Positions 45,241 through 56,920 of a stretch of 64,000 nt of DNA are shown here, one piece after another. The position numbers and the translations under genes were made by a program. This stretch comes from Sciurus carolinensis (lineage: Eukaryota > Chordata > Mammalia > Rodentia > Sciuridae): the NCBI RefSeq assembly GCF_902686445.1, contig NC_062222.1, positions 132,749,035 through 132,813,034 of the forward strand, read 5' to 3'. The notes below the pieces were generated by a model. It searched no databases and was not told the DNA's origin. It saw nothing but the letters and a program-made list of their open reading frames with translations. The first letter of the stretch is position 1; every line of letters begins with the position of its first letter.

Positions 45241-46269
45241 CACATCTTCTTATGAGGTCTGGGAACTAATACTCGGAATAAATGAAGACAACACTGTGCA
45301 CACATTTGCTTGTAAATACTACCATCTCCTATGAAGTGGGTTGACCACGCACTGCTTCCCCACTGACCTGAGTCCAGTGAGCCAGAGCATAGTCGTGTGT
45401 GACAAGTTACACAAAGGGAGTTCACTAATTGTAGTGGGTAACAGGGACATGGTGTCCACTATAGGCCAATCCCTCAGGGCACAGTGCATGGGTGTTGGCT
45501 GCACTGCCTGGCTTGGGCACAGGTGAGGCAACCCTCCTGAGGTCTCGCTATAGGCCCAGGAAATGTGGCTCACCTGGCAAAGCTTTAAAAGACGCTGTCA
45601 CCAGGGGAGAAAGGAAAACGTCTCCCCGTCCTGGGCAATTTGTCTCTATCCCAGGATGATTCGTGTCCTAGGAGGACTGGAACGAGGCCCTGGCTGTTTC
45701 GGGCAGTTCTGTCCCATCTCAGGATGCTGCATTCTAAGCACATTTCAATTATTCTTGGAAACTGTCAGCAAGGAAAGAGGGGCAAACTGGGTTGGTCCAA
45801 AGCTACCTGGACAACAGTCTAACACTTAGATATATTGACTACTAATTATGGTCTAGGCATGTGAAAATGGTACACAATATATTTGCTTTATTTGATTTCG
45901 TATAAAGAAGGTAAATTTTATAGAATCAAGAAACTTGTCACAAAATGATGTGTATCAAAACAAATTGCTTCAACATAACCTATTATCAGAGTCGAAGTTG
46001 ATTCAATGTATTTTAATGCCTCCCTCTTTCTTTAAAAGTAAGACATTTAAGACTTTATTGATAATAGTAATAAGAATAAGAAACACATTCATAATAGAGT
46101 GTACACACATACATACATACCTGGAACAACATCAAATACACATGTGTGATGTGCATCTATGTGTGTACACCTGTGTACATACATAAGTGGTAGCGCATGT
46201 GTGTTTGATTCTTATATCCACGGTAGGAGAGGTGAATATTAAATTTAACCTACATTTGAGATGAAAATA
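45241..46269. other. Unassigned stretch
   Basis: Frames at 45319-45829 overlap on both strands. CA/TG-rich tract at 46103-46200. Nothing recognised. Confidence 0.4.
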
Positions 46270-46400
46270 TATAAAACCAGAGCATAGAGAGATGAAATAA
46301 CTTACCCAAGGTCACATAGCTGTGTTGGAAGAAGAGTTGGCATTTAAACCTCAGGAGGTTTGTTCTAAAGACTCTGAAGAAACCTGCTATGGAATACAGC
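46270..46400 (-). repeat. MIR SINE, antisense
   Basis: 'acttacccaaggtcacatag' and 'gagttggcatttaaacctca' are the antisense MIR core and flank. Confidence 0.7.
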
Positions 46401-47059
46401 TCTCAAACTAAAATAATGTAATGCTGACATTTTCTCAGATGAAGGTACAAACATTTGGCACTTTACTGTGTCAAAATGCACAACAATTCAGGCTGTTTTA
46501 GGAAGGAATTCTTCTGCTGGTCTTTACTAGGGTCATCCTTGAGGCTGCTGTCATCTGGAGCTGGGTTCCAAATAAATAAGACTAAATGGCTTCACACTGA
46601 CTTGGTGATCCAGGGCTATGGCTGGAGCACCAGGCCTCCTGTATTCTAAGGGCATATCTCAGAAATCACATATCATTGCTTTCCCTGCTTATATTGCAAG
46701 TGGTTGGTAAAATATGAAAGAAATTATTGAGAATTTTATCATTTTAGGAGGAGAAAGGTAATGTTAACAGCAATTGTAGCACAGTGAGTCTGAATCAGAT
46801 ACAGGCAAACACTGGGGGTAGCAACAACACAGGATACTCAGGAGGAGGCAGCCAGGAGAGGCTTGTGTGTATGTGTGCATACTTGTGTGTGTTCATGTGG
46901 GTGCATATGTGGGTGTATGCACATGCACAGGTGTGCATGGAGACATTTAGAAAGGGGTAATTGCAAAACCCCCACCCCACAATTTGCTGGAGTGGAACTT
47001 ACATGGGCAGCAGCAGAGTGGCTGAAGAAAGGAGCAAAAGCCATCTCATGAGGTCCTTC
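46401..47059. other. Unassigned, with TG-rich tract
   Basis: 46862-46940 is a degenerate TG/TGCA tract that makes cysteine- and histidine-rich chance frames on both strands. Confidence 0.45.
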
Positions 47060-47215
47060 TGTGTCCAGCACAGGCACTGGACTCTGTGCAGAGACAGTGG
47101 GTGGACAGCCAGAAGTTTTAATCAGTGGTGAAGCCTGGTGACATTTCTGCTTTAGAAAGATCGCTCTGGCAACTGTGAGGAAGAGAGTTCTGAAAGCAGC
47201 AAGATTCCGCCTACC
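47060..47215 (-). mobile_element. L2 LINE relic, antisense
   Basis: 'ctgctttagaaagatcgctc' and 'tggcaactgtgaggaagaga' match the antisense L2 body. The region upstream is compatible. Confidence 0.55.
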
Positions 47216-48029
47216 CCGGGGCATCCCAAGGGCATCTTAGAGCTCTGACAGCGGTGTTGCTGCTCCTTTGCGTCAGGTTTTCACTCTGAAAAGCTGTCCA
47301 CTGGAATGTCATTAAGTGTCGCTCATCCACAGCTTACACAACTTCCGCTTGGAAATGCCTACATAGTTTAAGGGCGGGCTATTTGATTCTCCTCTTTCTA
47401 GTCTCTAATAAAATAAAAAATAAATGATTCTTAACCTGTGCCTCCAGCACACCCTCTAACAAACCAATCTCAATTTAAACTATTAGGTCAAGCCACCTTC
47501 TAATCGAAGGCTAATTTGGGACTGAAAGATGACTCTAAAACTCTTCACAGTATAGGAGATAAACCTTGCTTGGGTCGAACTTTACCATCCACAGTGTCAT
47601 GCATTCTATCATTCTCATTGTTTCACTCTTTCACCTTAGAGTATTGACATTATTGACATTGACATCATTATTGACAGTGGCATGTTTATCAGAAGATTGA
47701 CTTGTGATCTGTTCTCACCACCAGACTGGTACAACCATGAGAAAAAAACTAAAAACCATGTCTTTGATTTGTTTTGCTCATTCTTTTCAGCACTGTGCGT
47801 GACACAAAATTATCAATGCATATGTAAAAGTGATAAAAATGAGAAATGATCCCTGTGGTTCAACATCTGACCCTCCAAGAAACCTAGGGGATTGCCTCCA
47901 GATCTGGGTTATAACAGCTAAGCCTGCAGATGTGCCATACAGCAGGGAGAACAAGGCCATGATATCAGACAGACTAGGACCAGAACTTCTATCTACATAG
48001 CAGGCTGTGTAACCTCAGAAGATGTATCT
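47216..48029. other. Mostly unassigned; faint MIR at the right end
   Basis: 47940-48020 ('ggctgtgtaacctcagaaga') may be a MIR cut by the MLT1 LTR that follows. Nothing else recognised. Confidence 0.4.
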
Positions 48030-48430
48030 TTGTTCTCTAGGGCTTCCATGACACATTAGCTCAAAGATGGTGGATTAAAACAACAGAAATCTTTTTTCAC
48101 ATAGTTCTGGAGATCAGAAATCAAGAGAAAGCACATTCTTCACAGCTTCTCAGGGAAGAGAAAAAAAAAAACTGCCGGGTACTTCCAGCTTTGGGCTGTT
48201 TGCATTCCTTGTCTGTGGTGACATAATGCCTAACTCCAATTCTATCTTCACCTGAACTTCATCCCTGAGTCTCTGAGACCTTTTATTCCATCTCTTGGAA
48301 AAACACTCTTGTTGGACTCAAAGTCAACAAGATCAGTGTATGATCTCATCTCATCTCATCTTCAGCGACATCTGCCAATGCCCTATTTCCAACTCAGGTC
48401 ACTCTCATGGTACCAGGGCCACCACACAAA
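48030..48430 (-). mobile_element. MLT1-type LTR, 3' LTR of an antisense MaLR unit
   Basis: 'agggcttccatgacacatta', 'ggattaaaacaacagaaatc', 'gttctggagatcagaaatca', 'gacatctgccaatgccctat' and 'ttccaactcaggtcac' are antisense MLT1 LTR blocks in order. It pairs with the LTR at 49302-49712 in the same orientation. Confidence 0.6.
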
Positions 48431-49296
48431 ATGTCACAGACCTTTGCAGCTCAAGGAGCACAGTTATTTCTCAGAATCCTGGGGTCCATGTGTCTCCAGA
48501 GGAGGTGGCCCAAAATTCTGGAAATCAGTGGGAAATAACTTCACCCTTGGGTTTATGCTGCCCTTTTCTTGAGGCACATTTGCAGATGACAGTTTCTCTA
48601 GCTTGTCCTGTAGAATCACACAAACAGGACAGTCTTCCTATATTTCACCCCGTCTGTTCCCTTCAGTTCACGTTGGTGGCATATCTGTTGCAGAAACCCC
48701 ATCTCTACCCCGGCTTCCAATGAGATGCCCACGAGGATCTCTGTGTCACTATACTCACCCTTTATCAAATTATTTTCCATTCACAGTCTTGATGTTCTTT
48801 CCAGGACAAAATTCATCATTTTTTCAGAACATAGTCTAATAATTTTCATGTCATGAAGTTCAGACTCCTTTTTTCTTAACATTTCCATCAATTTATCTCT
48901 CTTCTCTCCCATTTTACTATGAGCAGCAAGAAGCAACCAAGCCAAGCCCTCAACACTTTGCCAAGAAATATCCTCCACTAAGTCTCAAAGTTTGCTACTT
49001 ACAATTTCTACTTTCTGTAAAACACTAGAACACAGTTCAGCTAAGTTCTTTGCCCGTTTATAGCAAAAATCACCCTCCTTCTCTTTCCAATAATATGTTC
49101 CTCATTTTCTTCTGAGACATCACCAAAATGATCTTTTCAATGTCCATATTCCTACAGACTCTTCACTCTTCAAGACACTCTGGGTTTTTTCTAACGTGAA
49201 ACTCATAGCTTTTCTAATCTCTGTCCATTACCCACTTTCAAAGAAGTTTCCACGTTTTTTAGTACTTCTATAGCAGTATGATCCTTCTTGGTACTA
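48431..49296 (-). mobile_element. MaLR internal region, antisense
   Basis: Between two MLT1-like LTRs of the same orientation. The right half has recognisable MaLR internal blocks in reverse complement: 'aacacagttcagctaagttc', 'aataatatgttcctcatttt', 'tgagacatcaccaaaatgat' and 'agaagtttccacgtttttta'. MaLR internal parts are degenerate and non-autonomous, and no frame survives here. Confidence 0.55.
49280..49296 (-). other. tRNA-Leu-type primer binding site (decayed)
   Basis: Minus strand TAGTACCAAGAAGG, starting 5 nt after the LTR end. It matches the ERVL/MaLR site TGGTACCAGGAG at 9 of 12 positions, allowing three G-to-A changes. Confidence 0.5.
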
Positions 49297-49301
49297 AAAT
49301 C

Positions 49302-49712
49302 TGTTGTAGTTTGCTGTGGTTACTATAACAAAATAACACAGCCTAGGAGTTTTTAAACAACAGACAATCATTCTATCACACTTCTGGAGACTGCAAGTTC
49401 AAGGTTGAGGTACAGGCAGCTTGTTTCCTATGAAGCCCCTTTCTGTGACTTGTAGGTAGCTGCCCTGTTTCTTTTCTCCGTTTACATGGGTATCATTCTG
49501 TAGACTCAACCTCTGTGTCTCTCTTTTTGTGTTCCACTCTCTAATTTTTAAATTACATCCATCAGATTGGAATAGGGCCTATCTATGTGACCTCACTTAA
49601 ATTTAATTACCTCTTTAAAGGTTCTATTTCCAGTGCAGTCATATTCTGATGGACTGTTCATTTGGGCTTCCACATATGAATTTGGTGGGAGGATAAAATT
49701 CAGCCTATAACA
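49302..49712 (-). mobile_element. MLT1-type LTR, 5' LTR of an antisense MaLR unit
   Basis: A 411-bp LTR beginning TG and ending CA on the plus strand. Blocks: 'ttactataacaaaataacac', 'cacttctggagactgcaagt', 'attacctctttaaaggttct', 'ggcttccacatatgaatttg' and 'ttcagcctataaca'. It is nearly full length and retains all the MLT1 landmarks. Confidence 0.72.
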
Positions 49713-50049
49713 TTTATATAATGCATGCACACTCAGAGGTACACACAAAAAAATGTATATACATGTATAGTGAAGCTTCCCCTACCATGGTTAGTGACTG
49801 TACTTAGAATGGTTCTCTCAAAAGATGATCAGAAATCCAAGGATTGTATGATCAGCCTCCTGCCTGGGCCCAACCACAGATTTTTTTAGGATCAACTTGG
49901 CATCATCTCTAGAGAGGAACATTACTAGCCCAGGTTGTTCATACAGCAAACCCTGCCTTCCTGATGTGAAAGAGAGAGCCTTTTTTTCTGCACACAAGAC
50001 ATAAGGCAACTTCAGCAATTTGAGCTTCTCCACAGTCCTCTCTTGTGTA

Positions 50050-50610
50050 TTATTTGTTTTGTGAACATCTATAATGAGTCAGGCTCCACTGTTGATGTGG
50101 ATGAGGCACCGTATCCCTGCTGGGGAGCAAGATGGTAAGTACCTGGCTCATGGTAGCTTTTATCACAGAGCAGGAGATATCTAAGAGGTAAGCACAGAAA
50201 GATAAATCCCATGTGTGGTAAGGGTACCATCTCCAAGAAGGCTAGCACAGAAAATATACTGGGGTGTGGTAAAGCAAAATTAAAGCCGTAACATCAGACC
50301 AAGTGGCCAGAGAATCTGGCTGAAGAAGACACTTGAATCAAGAAATGAGTAATGGAAAGGAATACTCTGAGAGGAAAAGTGAGTGGAAAAATTCATATTA
50401 AGAAAGCAGTAAGTGAAAAGGCCATGGGTCGGAAAATTCTGTGTCCTGCTATATTTTTGTTTGTTTCTTTTAAGAAGTTTGTTCAATTGCAGTATGGTGA
50501 TTAAGGAAGACGAGGGCTGGCAAAATGACCTGTTAAATATTAAAAGGACATATGTTACAAATGGCAGAGAAATCATGGAAGAATTTTAAGTCAGAGAATA
50601 AAATATGTAT
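50050..50610 (-). mobile_element. L2 LINE relic, antisense
   Basis: 'tgagtcaggctccactgttg', 'gctggggagcaagatggtaa', 'aaggccatgggtc' and 'gaagaattttaagtcagaga' appear in antisense L2 order over more than 500 bp. Confidence 0.65.
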
Positions 50611-50790
50611 ATATATAAAATATATTTATATAATAAAATATATTTACATTATTATATAAATAATATAAATATATTATATATTATATTACTAATATAATAT
50701 TTATATCATAATATATAAATATATTATATTATTTATATAATATTTATATCATAATGTATAAATATATTATATATACACACATATTTTCCC
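50590..50790. repeat. AT-rich palindromic tract
   Basis: Almost pure A/T with repeated 'ataatataaatatattat'-type units that can fold back on themselves. About 200 bp. Confidence 0.85.
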
Positions 50791-50799
50791 CCCTAAGGG

Positions 50800-50924
50800 A
50801 CTTCAAACTATTGTATGAAAAATTATGACTTCTAACCTTCTAACTCGGGGCAATGAGAAAACTCACCCCAGTTAATGTTTCCTAATGAGTGCAAATAAGC
50901 CTTCATATAACAACCTCCACCACA

Positions 50925-50971
<47 letters not shown>

Positions 50972-51222
50972 ACCTGAAAATTCTGCAAAGTCAACAAAGC
51001 AGAAAGAATGTGGAAGGTCAGCAAGACTTGGAGAATCCAGCCACACAAGGGTGCACTTTGTATTGTTCTAAATCATGGCTGTGGCCCAACAACTGCACCA
51101 AATCACACTGGCATCTCAGAAAGGAGTGATGGGTGCAGAAAAGTTTTGAGCAAATACTGCCTACATGTCATGAGAGATATAAATGTGAACACTGCAGGAA
51201 CTCATGAAATCCTGAACATCAT
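50800..51222. other. Unassigned, probably part of an old L1
   Basis: Contains a (CA)n-A30 compound run at 50921-50969. The text at 50970-51222 continues directly, across the ERVL LTR, into the old L1 that starts at 51797, but I cannot identify the part. Confidence 0.4.
50921..50969. repeat. (CA)n-(A)n compound run
   Basis: About nine CA units followed by about 31 A bases. Confidence 0.9.
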
Positions 51223-51796
51223 TGTAATAGTTAATCTGAACTGTCAACTTGATTGGATGAAGAGATACCTAAGATCAAGAGGTTTCTGGGTGTGTCAGTG
51301 AATGTGTTTCTAGGAATGATTGGTATGAAGGACAATAAACTGAGTGGGCGACCCAGCCTAATATGGGCAGCACAATTCAAGGGGTTGGGGGACTTGATGG
51401 AACAAAAGGGTGGGAGAACAAGGAAGCAGGAGCAATTGAAAGTTCAGTCTTCTCCAACAGGAGCTTCAGTCTCTGCCATGATTCCCTGAGGACCTCTGAG
51501 CCCAGCTCCACTCTCCAAAGTCTAATCTGACCAACAACTCTCCAGGGAGTTTCCAGGACTTCAGACCCAGAGTGGGACTGCATTTGGTCCCTCTTAATCT
51601 GAGGCTTCAACTTCTTGGACTAAGAAACTCCTGGTTCTTCCAGCTCTCCAACCTGCAAACTGTTATTGTGAGCTTCTGGTTGTGTGAGACAATCTAATAA
51701 ATTTCCTTTCTATATTCATATACGTGTGAGTGTATATATGTGTATGCATTCATATATCTGTCAAATTTGTTCCTCTGAAGAGCCCTGAATAATACA
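51223..51796 (+). mobile_element. Solo ERVL-type (MLT2-like) LTR with perfect target duplication
   Basis: A 574-bp LTR starting TG ('tgtaatagttaatctgaact') and ending CA ('ccctgaataataca'). It contains 'gtcaacttgattggatgaag', 'tttctgggtgtgtcagtgaa', 'agcctaatatgggcagcaca' and 'ttgttcctctgaagagccct'. It is flanked by ATCAT at 51218-51222 and 51797-51801, the 5-bp duplication expected of this class. No internal sequence, so it arose by LTR-LTR recombination. Confidence 0.85.
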
Positions 51797-52765
51797 ATCA
51801 TACATTTAAAGGAAACAATGCCTAGGCCCATGAAAATCAAGATTCCAAAGTTATGAAGAAACAATTATTTGAGGCACCCAGAGAAATATGGCATAATACA
51901 TATAATGGCACAAAGGTTCAAACCCACAGATTTCTTATCAAAACCTATAAAAGACAAAAGTGGAAAAGCAATCTAAATTTCTGAAAAAAAGAAGAATCCA
52001 CCCAGAATTCTATATCCAGTTGGAAATTTTCTTAAAAAAAAAAAGTGACCATAAAATAAAAACTGTCTTAGATGGAGGGCAATTCAGAAAATTGATTTTC
52101 ATCAGACTGAACTAAGAAAAGAAATGCTGAAATAATTCCTTTAGACTGTAGTAAAATAATATCAGGAGGAAACTTGGAGCTTCAGAAACAAGAGGAAAAT
52201 AGCAGAAATTATAACTAAATGATCATATTTTTCTATGTGTAAATCCTTTGAAACATTCCTGATTCTTGAAGGCAAAAGAAGATAACATTGTTTGGTGGAA
52301 TACCTAATATTGATATAATACACATTATACTATAATATCCAAGCTGATGAGGAAGGATGGAGTTACTGGTCTGTTTGCAAGACTTTGGATCTTTCTTGAA
52401 ATGGTAAAATAATTTCATGCAGAAAGTGAGTTTTAATACTTACAGAAATGATTAAAATGAATAAATTTAAAAAATAAAAACAATGATTTAGCAAAAAAAC
52501 AAATAAATAAAAGTTACAATATTCAAATTGAAAGTAGATAAGGGAGAAGAGACAAATGAAGCTGAGAAAGGACAAACAAACCAAGATAAAATCACAGACC
52601 CACATCCAACCATATTGATATCAAAAGTAATGTGGCTTTAGTCTAAATTCAGGAATGTCAGTCATGTTATGGATTGTCAGGTTTGGTTTAAAAGCAGGAT
52701 CCATTGATGGATCGGGTACAAAAATACTAAATATTCAGATACAGATAGAAGAAATGTTTAGAACA
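51797..52765 (+). mobile_element. Old L1 body, plus strand, part 1
   Basis: 'cacagatttcttatcaaaac' and 'cagaattctatatccagttg' followed by 'agttactggtctgtttgcaa' are old L1 landmarks ahead of and at the start of ORF2. Stops and frameshifts throughout. The later parts are at 53092-53850 and 54242-57100. Confidence 0.55.
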
Positions 52766-52774
52766 TTGATGTCA

Positions 52775-53090
52775 TAGCCCCAAAAGTTTGTTTCTAACCA
52801 TCCTGGAGGCTGGAAAGTGCAAGATGAGTGCTTCAGTAGACTTAATATTTGGCGAGAGTCTTTCTGGTTCACAGATGAGTACCTTCTCTTTCTGACCTCA
52901 AAGGAGGAGGAAAAGGGTTTCCTGGGCTCTCTGTTATCAGGGCACTAATTCTATTCCCCAAGTCTCTGTCCTGAAGCCTAATCTCCTCATTAAGGACCCA
53001 ACTCCTAATGCTACCCTTGGGGATTGGGGTTTAACAGATAAATTTCTGAGGATGCAAACTTGAGTCTGTAGAAGAAGAAAAATGTGATAC
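52775..53090 (-). mobile_element. MaLR/MLT1-type LTR, antisense
   Basis: 'catcctggaggctggaaagt', 'ggttcacagatgagtacctt', 'tatcagggcactaattctat' and 'ttggggattggggtttaaca' are antisense MaLR blocks in order, inserted in the old L1. Confidence 0.62.
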
Positions 53091-53091
53091 C

Positions 53092-53850
53092 GTAAAAACA
53101 ACACTAATCAAAATGAAACTGGGATTGCAATATTAAATATGAGAAAAAGTACACTGTAGAACAGAAAAATTTGCCAAGGATACTGAAGAGAATTGCAAAC
53201 TGATTCATCAGTCATTTATGGAGAACACATAAAATTTGAGCATATGAACCTGACAAGACACTTTAATCAGTAAAGTCTTAATCAGTACCATGTGATAGAT
53301 ATAAAGAGAAGTAAACAAATCCAATAATTTTAATTATGGACTCGAACATTCCTTGTTGAGTAGGCTACAGAACAAGTAGTCAGAAAATCAGCAGAGATGT
53401 ACAGGAACTGAACACTAATGACAACTCAAGATACCTGATACTTACAAATGGCCCCAATGAACAGCAGCAGGGTACAGATAGTTTTTGTGTGCACATTGAA
53501 CATTTGTCAAGATAGACCATTTTGTGAGATACTTAAAAAGTTATTGAAATTAGAATGATAGAAAACATCCAAATTGACTTTTGATCCAAATAGAATTAAA
53601 ATTGAAATCATTACAAGAAAGGTATCTTAAAAATGGACACATATTTGAAAACTAAATGAACTTCTAAAAACTTGAAGAGTCAAGAATTTGAAAGTGAAGT
53701 TGAAAATAATTTTGATGAAATGAAAATTTAAAAATAAATCAAAACTTCTGGGAACCCAAAAAGCAGGGCTATGGAGACATTTAAAGCATCAAATATTTCT
53801 ATTAGAATACAAATAATAGTTTTAAATCGGAAATTTCGCAACCTATCTTA
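53092..53850 (+). mobile_element. Old L1 ORF2 relic, plus strand, part 2
   Basis: 'acaagtagtcagaaaatcag', 'aactgaacactaatgacaac', 'tgtcaagatagaccattttg' and 'acatatttgaaaactaaatg' are ORF2 blocks just upstream of the reverse transcriptase domain. No usable frame. Confidence 0.7.
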
Positions 53851-54236
53851 TATTAGGGTTTGGATGTGAAGGTCCCCCAAAACTCACATGTGAGACAATG
53901 TAAGATAAGAAGGTTTGGAGGAGAAATGATTGGGTGATATCCTTAACATAATCAGGGAAATAATCCCTGATGGGCTTAACTGAGGGAGATCCGGAGGCAG
54001 GTGGGTTGTGCCGGGGGAGTGGCTATGGGACATATATTTTGTGTGTGGAGAGTGAAGTCTTTGCTTGCTGATCATCATGTGAGCTGCTGTCTTCTGCAGA
54101 CTCTTCCACCATGATGGAGCTGACTGTATATGGACTGAGACCTCTGACACTCTGAGCTCTTAAATGAACTTTTCCTCTTCTAGAGCTCTTCTGGTCAAGT
54201 CCTTTTGTCACAGCAGCCAAAAAGCTGACTAAAACA
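53851..54236 (+). mobile_element. Solo MaLR LTR with 5-bp target duplication
   Basis: 386 bp. Blocks in order: 'tttggatgtgaaggtccccc', 'ctcacatgtgagacaatg', 'gaggagaaatgattgggtga', 'aataatccctgatgggctta', 'ggcaggtgggttgtgccggg', 'tgtgagctgctgtcttctgc', 'gactgagacctctgacac', 'ccaaaaagctgactaaaaca'. The 3' end is CA at 54236, and the 5' TG has decayed to TA. The flanks are TCTTA (53846-53850) and CCTTA (54237-54241). It interrupts the old L1. Confidence 0.85.
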
Positions 54237-54241
54237 CCTTA

Positions 54242-56251
54242 GAAAACAGAGACATAAGAGCAGAATGAAACCCTAAATATGAAATATATATAAATATATA
54301 TATGAAAAATATTACAAATCAATTTCAATGAAATCAGAAAACAGAGATGTAATGAAAATAATTCATTAAATACATGTAACAAAGTGATCAGTGCAAAAGG
54401 AAGAGGTTCCAAATAATCAATACTCAGAATGGAAGAAGAAGAAATGATCATAGACATTAATGAAAAATCGGTAATAATTCCATTCATTGTTATCACCATA
54501 AATTCATCATCTTAAAAATTTTAATTCCATTAAGACATAGGTAAACAGAGCTCACTAACAAGAAATGGATAATCAGAATGATCTTATATCTAGTTTCAAA
54601 TTGTATTCTTAGTGTAATAACGACCAAAGTGAAGACATAATGACCACTTTGCTTTACTTTTGATTACTGCCAAATATTTTGGAAAGAATTCAAATTCTTC
54701 CAGAAAAAATCAAATGTATGTACATAGTCTAAGTTCATTCTATAAATTTATAATGATCCAAATCTGACTCAAATGTTAAAGAATTTTACTTATCAATATT
54801 CCTAATGTATACTTACCTTATGAATCCTGTAGAACAAAATATTAATAAATCAAACACAGAAATATGAAAACTCCTTCATTATCAAGTAATATTTATCCTG
54901 AGAATACAGGAAATAGCCACTGGTTGAAGTCAATTAAAATTATGCACCATAAAAGAAGACAAAAAATCATCTCAAAACATGCAGATAAAATGTTTGAAAA
55001 ACTCAACCTTCTTTCATCATGAAATCAAGTAGCAAAAGAATTATAAGGAAATAGATATAACTTATATACATATATAACAGCAAAAGATTGAATAATCCCT
55101 TATAAAGACCCAGACAAAAGAACAGTAATAAATAATGCCAGTGATAAACAATACCAAGAATGGAAGGAGAAGAAATGATCCACTAACTTGTGGGTCAAAA
55201 GCCAAATTGAAGAAGCATCTAGCACCATGAAACACTTAGGTATGAAACTAATGGCATCCGTGCAGAATCTGTTCCTGAAAACTATAATGCACTGATAAAA
55301 AGAATCAGTGTGGACTTACGTACAGAGATACACTGGATCCACAAGTTGAAAAATAGCATTATTAGATGCCAGTCCTGTCAAAATTGATCCATAGACTTAA
55401 TGAAAGCCAAATTAAAATTATAGTGGAATTTTGTTGCAGTTAACACAACAGGTTGGTTAAAAACATATCTAGAGAAGTCCAAGATTTGAAATTAGTAAAA
55501 TGATTTTTAAAAATAATGGCAAATTTGCAGGTCTCATACTTCCTGCTTTCAAGAGTCAACTCTAGTTAAAACAGAATCATATTAAGGAAAGGGAAAATAC
55601 ACAGAGCAAAGAAACAAAACAGAGAATAAGAACAGATCCAACATGAATATCATGTAATTTTTCTAAAAGACGAAACAAAATAGGCAAATGTCATTTTTAA
55701 TATATGCACAGAGAAATGAAATGATGCACCCCATTTGTGTACAATGAATCAAAATGCAGTCTGTAAAAAATAAAAATAATAAACTTTGAAAAGGTGATGC
55801 TAAAAATAAATACTAACAGTACTGAAAAACTATATGATTCCCCTCTGCCAGAAAGTAAAAAATAAAAAAACCAAAGAAACAAAATCCTTGACATACATCA
55901 TGAATCATTTACAAAATATAATTAAACATTGATCGTGAATTGGGGTATTAAAAAACCTATAAAAATTTTTGGTCTCAGGCAAAGTAAAGACATCTTAGAT
56001 ACGACATGAACAGCTAGAAAACAAAAAGATAAATTAAACTTAATTCGAACTTACAACTTCTGTTCCATGAAAATTCATATGGGGGTGTGGGGAGAAAAGA
56101 TGCTTGCAAACCACATATTCCAGACAGAAAACATATAACACATTTTCAAACTCAGTTATTAGAAAACGAACAGTCCAGTTAAAACACAGATAAAAATTTG
56201 AAAAGAATACGTACAGAAGGCAAATGAACATAGAATACATTTCAGAATAAT
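54242..56251 (+). mobile_element. Old L1 ORF2 relic, plus strand, part 3
   Basis: 'atcaatttcaatgaaatcag' (54317-), 'aacatgcagataaaatgttt' (54978-, the decayed counterpart of the motif-A region), 'gaaacacttaggtatgaaac' and 'cctgaaaactataatgcact' (55270-) follow ORF2 order. It is full of stops. A younger L1 3' end sits inside at 55703-55790. Confidence 0.65.
55703..55790 (+). mobile_element. Younger L1 3' end, severely truncated
   Basis: 'atgcaccccatttgtgtaca', 'atgaatcaaaatgcagtctg' and an AAAAAT-type tail. Same block as 5970-6058 and 12575-12650. Confidence 0.8.
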
Positions 56252-56263
56252 TCAACCTATCAA

Positions 56264-56352
56264 TTTTTTTTTTTTCGCGGTACTGGGAATCGAACTCAGG
56301 GCCTTGTGCTTGCAAGGTAAGCACTCTACCAGCTGAGCTATCTCCCCAGCCC
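56264..56352 (-). mobile_element. ID SINE, antisense, with target duplication
   Basis: T12 then 'cggtactgggaatcgaactc', 'agggccttgtgcttgcaagg' and 'ctgagctatctccccagccc'. The flanks are 'tcaacctatcaa' (56252-56263) and 'tcaatctatcaa' (56353-56364), 11 of 12 identical. A well-preserved, fairly young copy. Confidence 0.92.
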
Positions 56353-56364
56353 TCAATCTATCAA

Positions 56365-56910
56365 GATTTATACAAAAAAAGAATGTTCAATAGTATGTGT
56401 GCGAAAAACATACGTGTGTCTCATCGAACTACTAAGAAATTACCAAAGAGAAAAAAAAAAGATATTTCCACGTTAAAAAAAAAAAAGTAAGCAAAAGTAT
56501 GTAACTGTCTTATTCATTATCTTCCTGAGTTGGTATTGCCTCAAATACCTTGGAACTGGTAAATGGATAAAGAAAATGTATTCTACTTCTATGGTGGAAT
56601 ACTACTCAGTCATTAAAAGAGAAACACTAATTTATTGGATGAATTGATTCATTCATTGGATGAATCTCAAATGCATTTTCTCAAATGTATTAAAGCCAGA
56701 GTTTGAAAATTACCTAATACATGGTAGAATTGTATGATATCTTAGCAAAGGCAACTTATAGAAACAGAGACTAGATGAGTGGTCATTGGGGTTTATGGAA
56801 AGTGGGCAGATTTAGTAGAAAGGGGGCAGCAAAAGAGAATTTTGGAGGGTAATGAAACAGCTTTGTTCCTTGAGCATGATGATTGTTATCCAACTGTATG
56901 CTTCATTAAA
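56365..56910 (+). mobile_element. Old L1 3' part, plus strand, part 4
   Basis: 'tatggtggaatactactcag' (56591-), 'gatgaatctcaaatgcattt' and 'agaaacagagactagatgag' are the ORF2 end and 3' UTR blocks. 'atgattgttatccaactgta' belongs to the UTR. It continues after the SINE to about 57100. Confidence 0.65.
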
Positions 56911-56920
56911 CCTCAGAACT

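Noticed and set aside
46838..47224. Cys/His-rich 128-codon minus-strand frame
   Set aside because: The Cys/His content comes from translating a TG/CA microsatellite; it is not a zinc-finger protein.
48295..48723. 142-codon open frame on the plus strand
   Set aside because: Lies across the antisense MLT1 LTR and MaLR internal region, on the opposite strand to the element.
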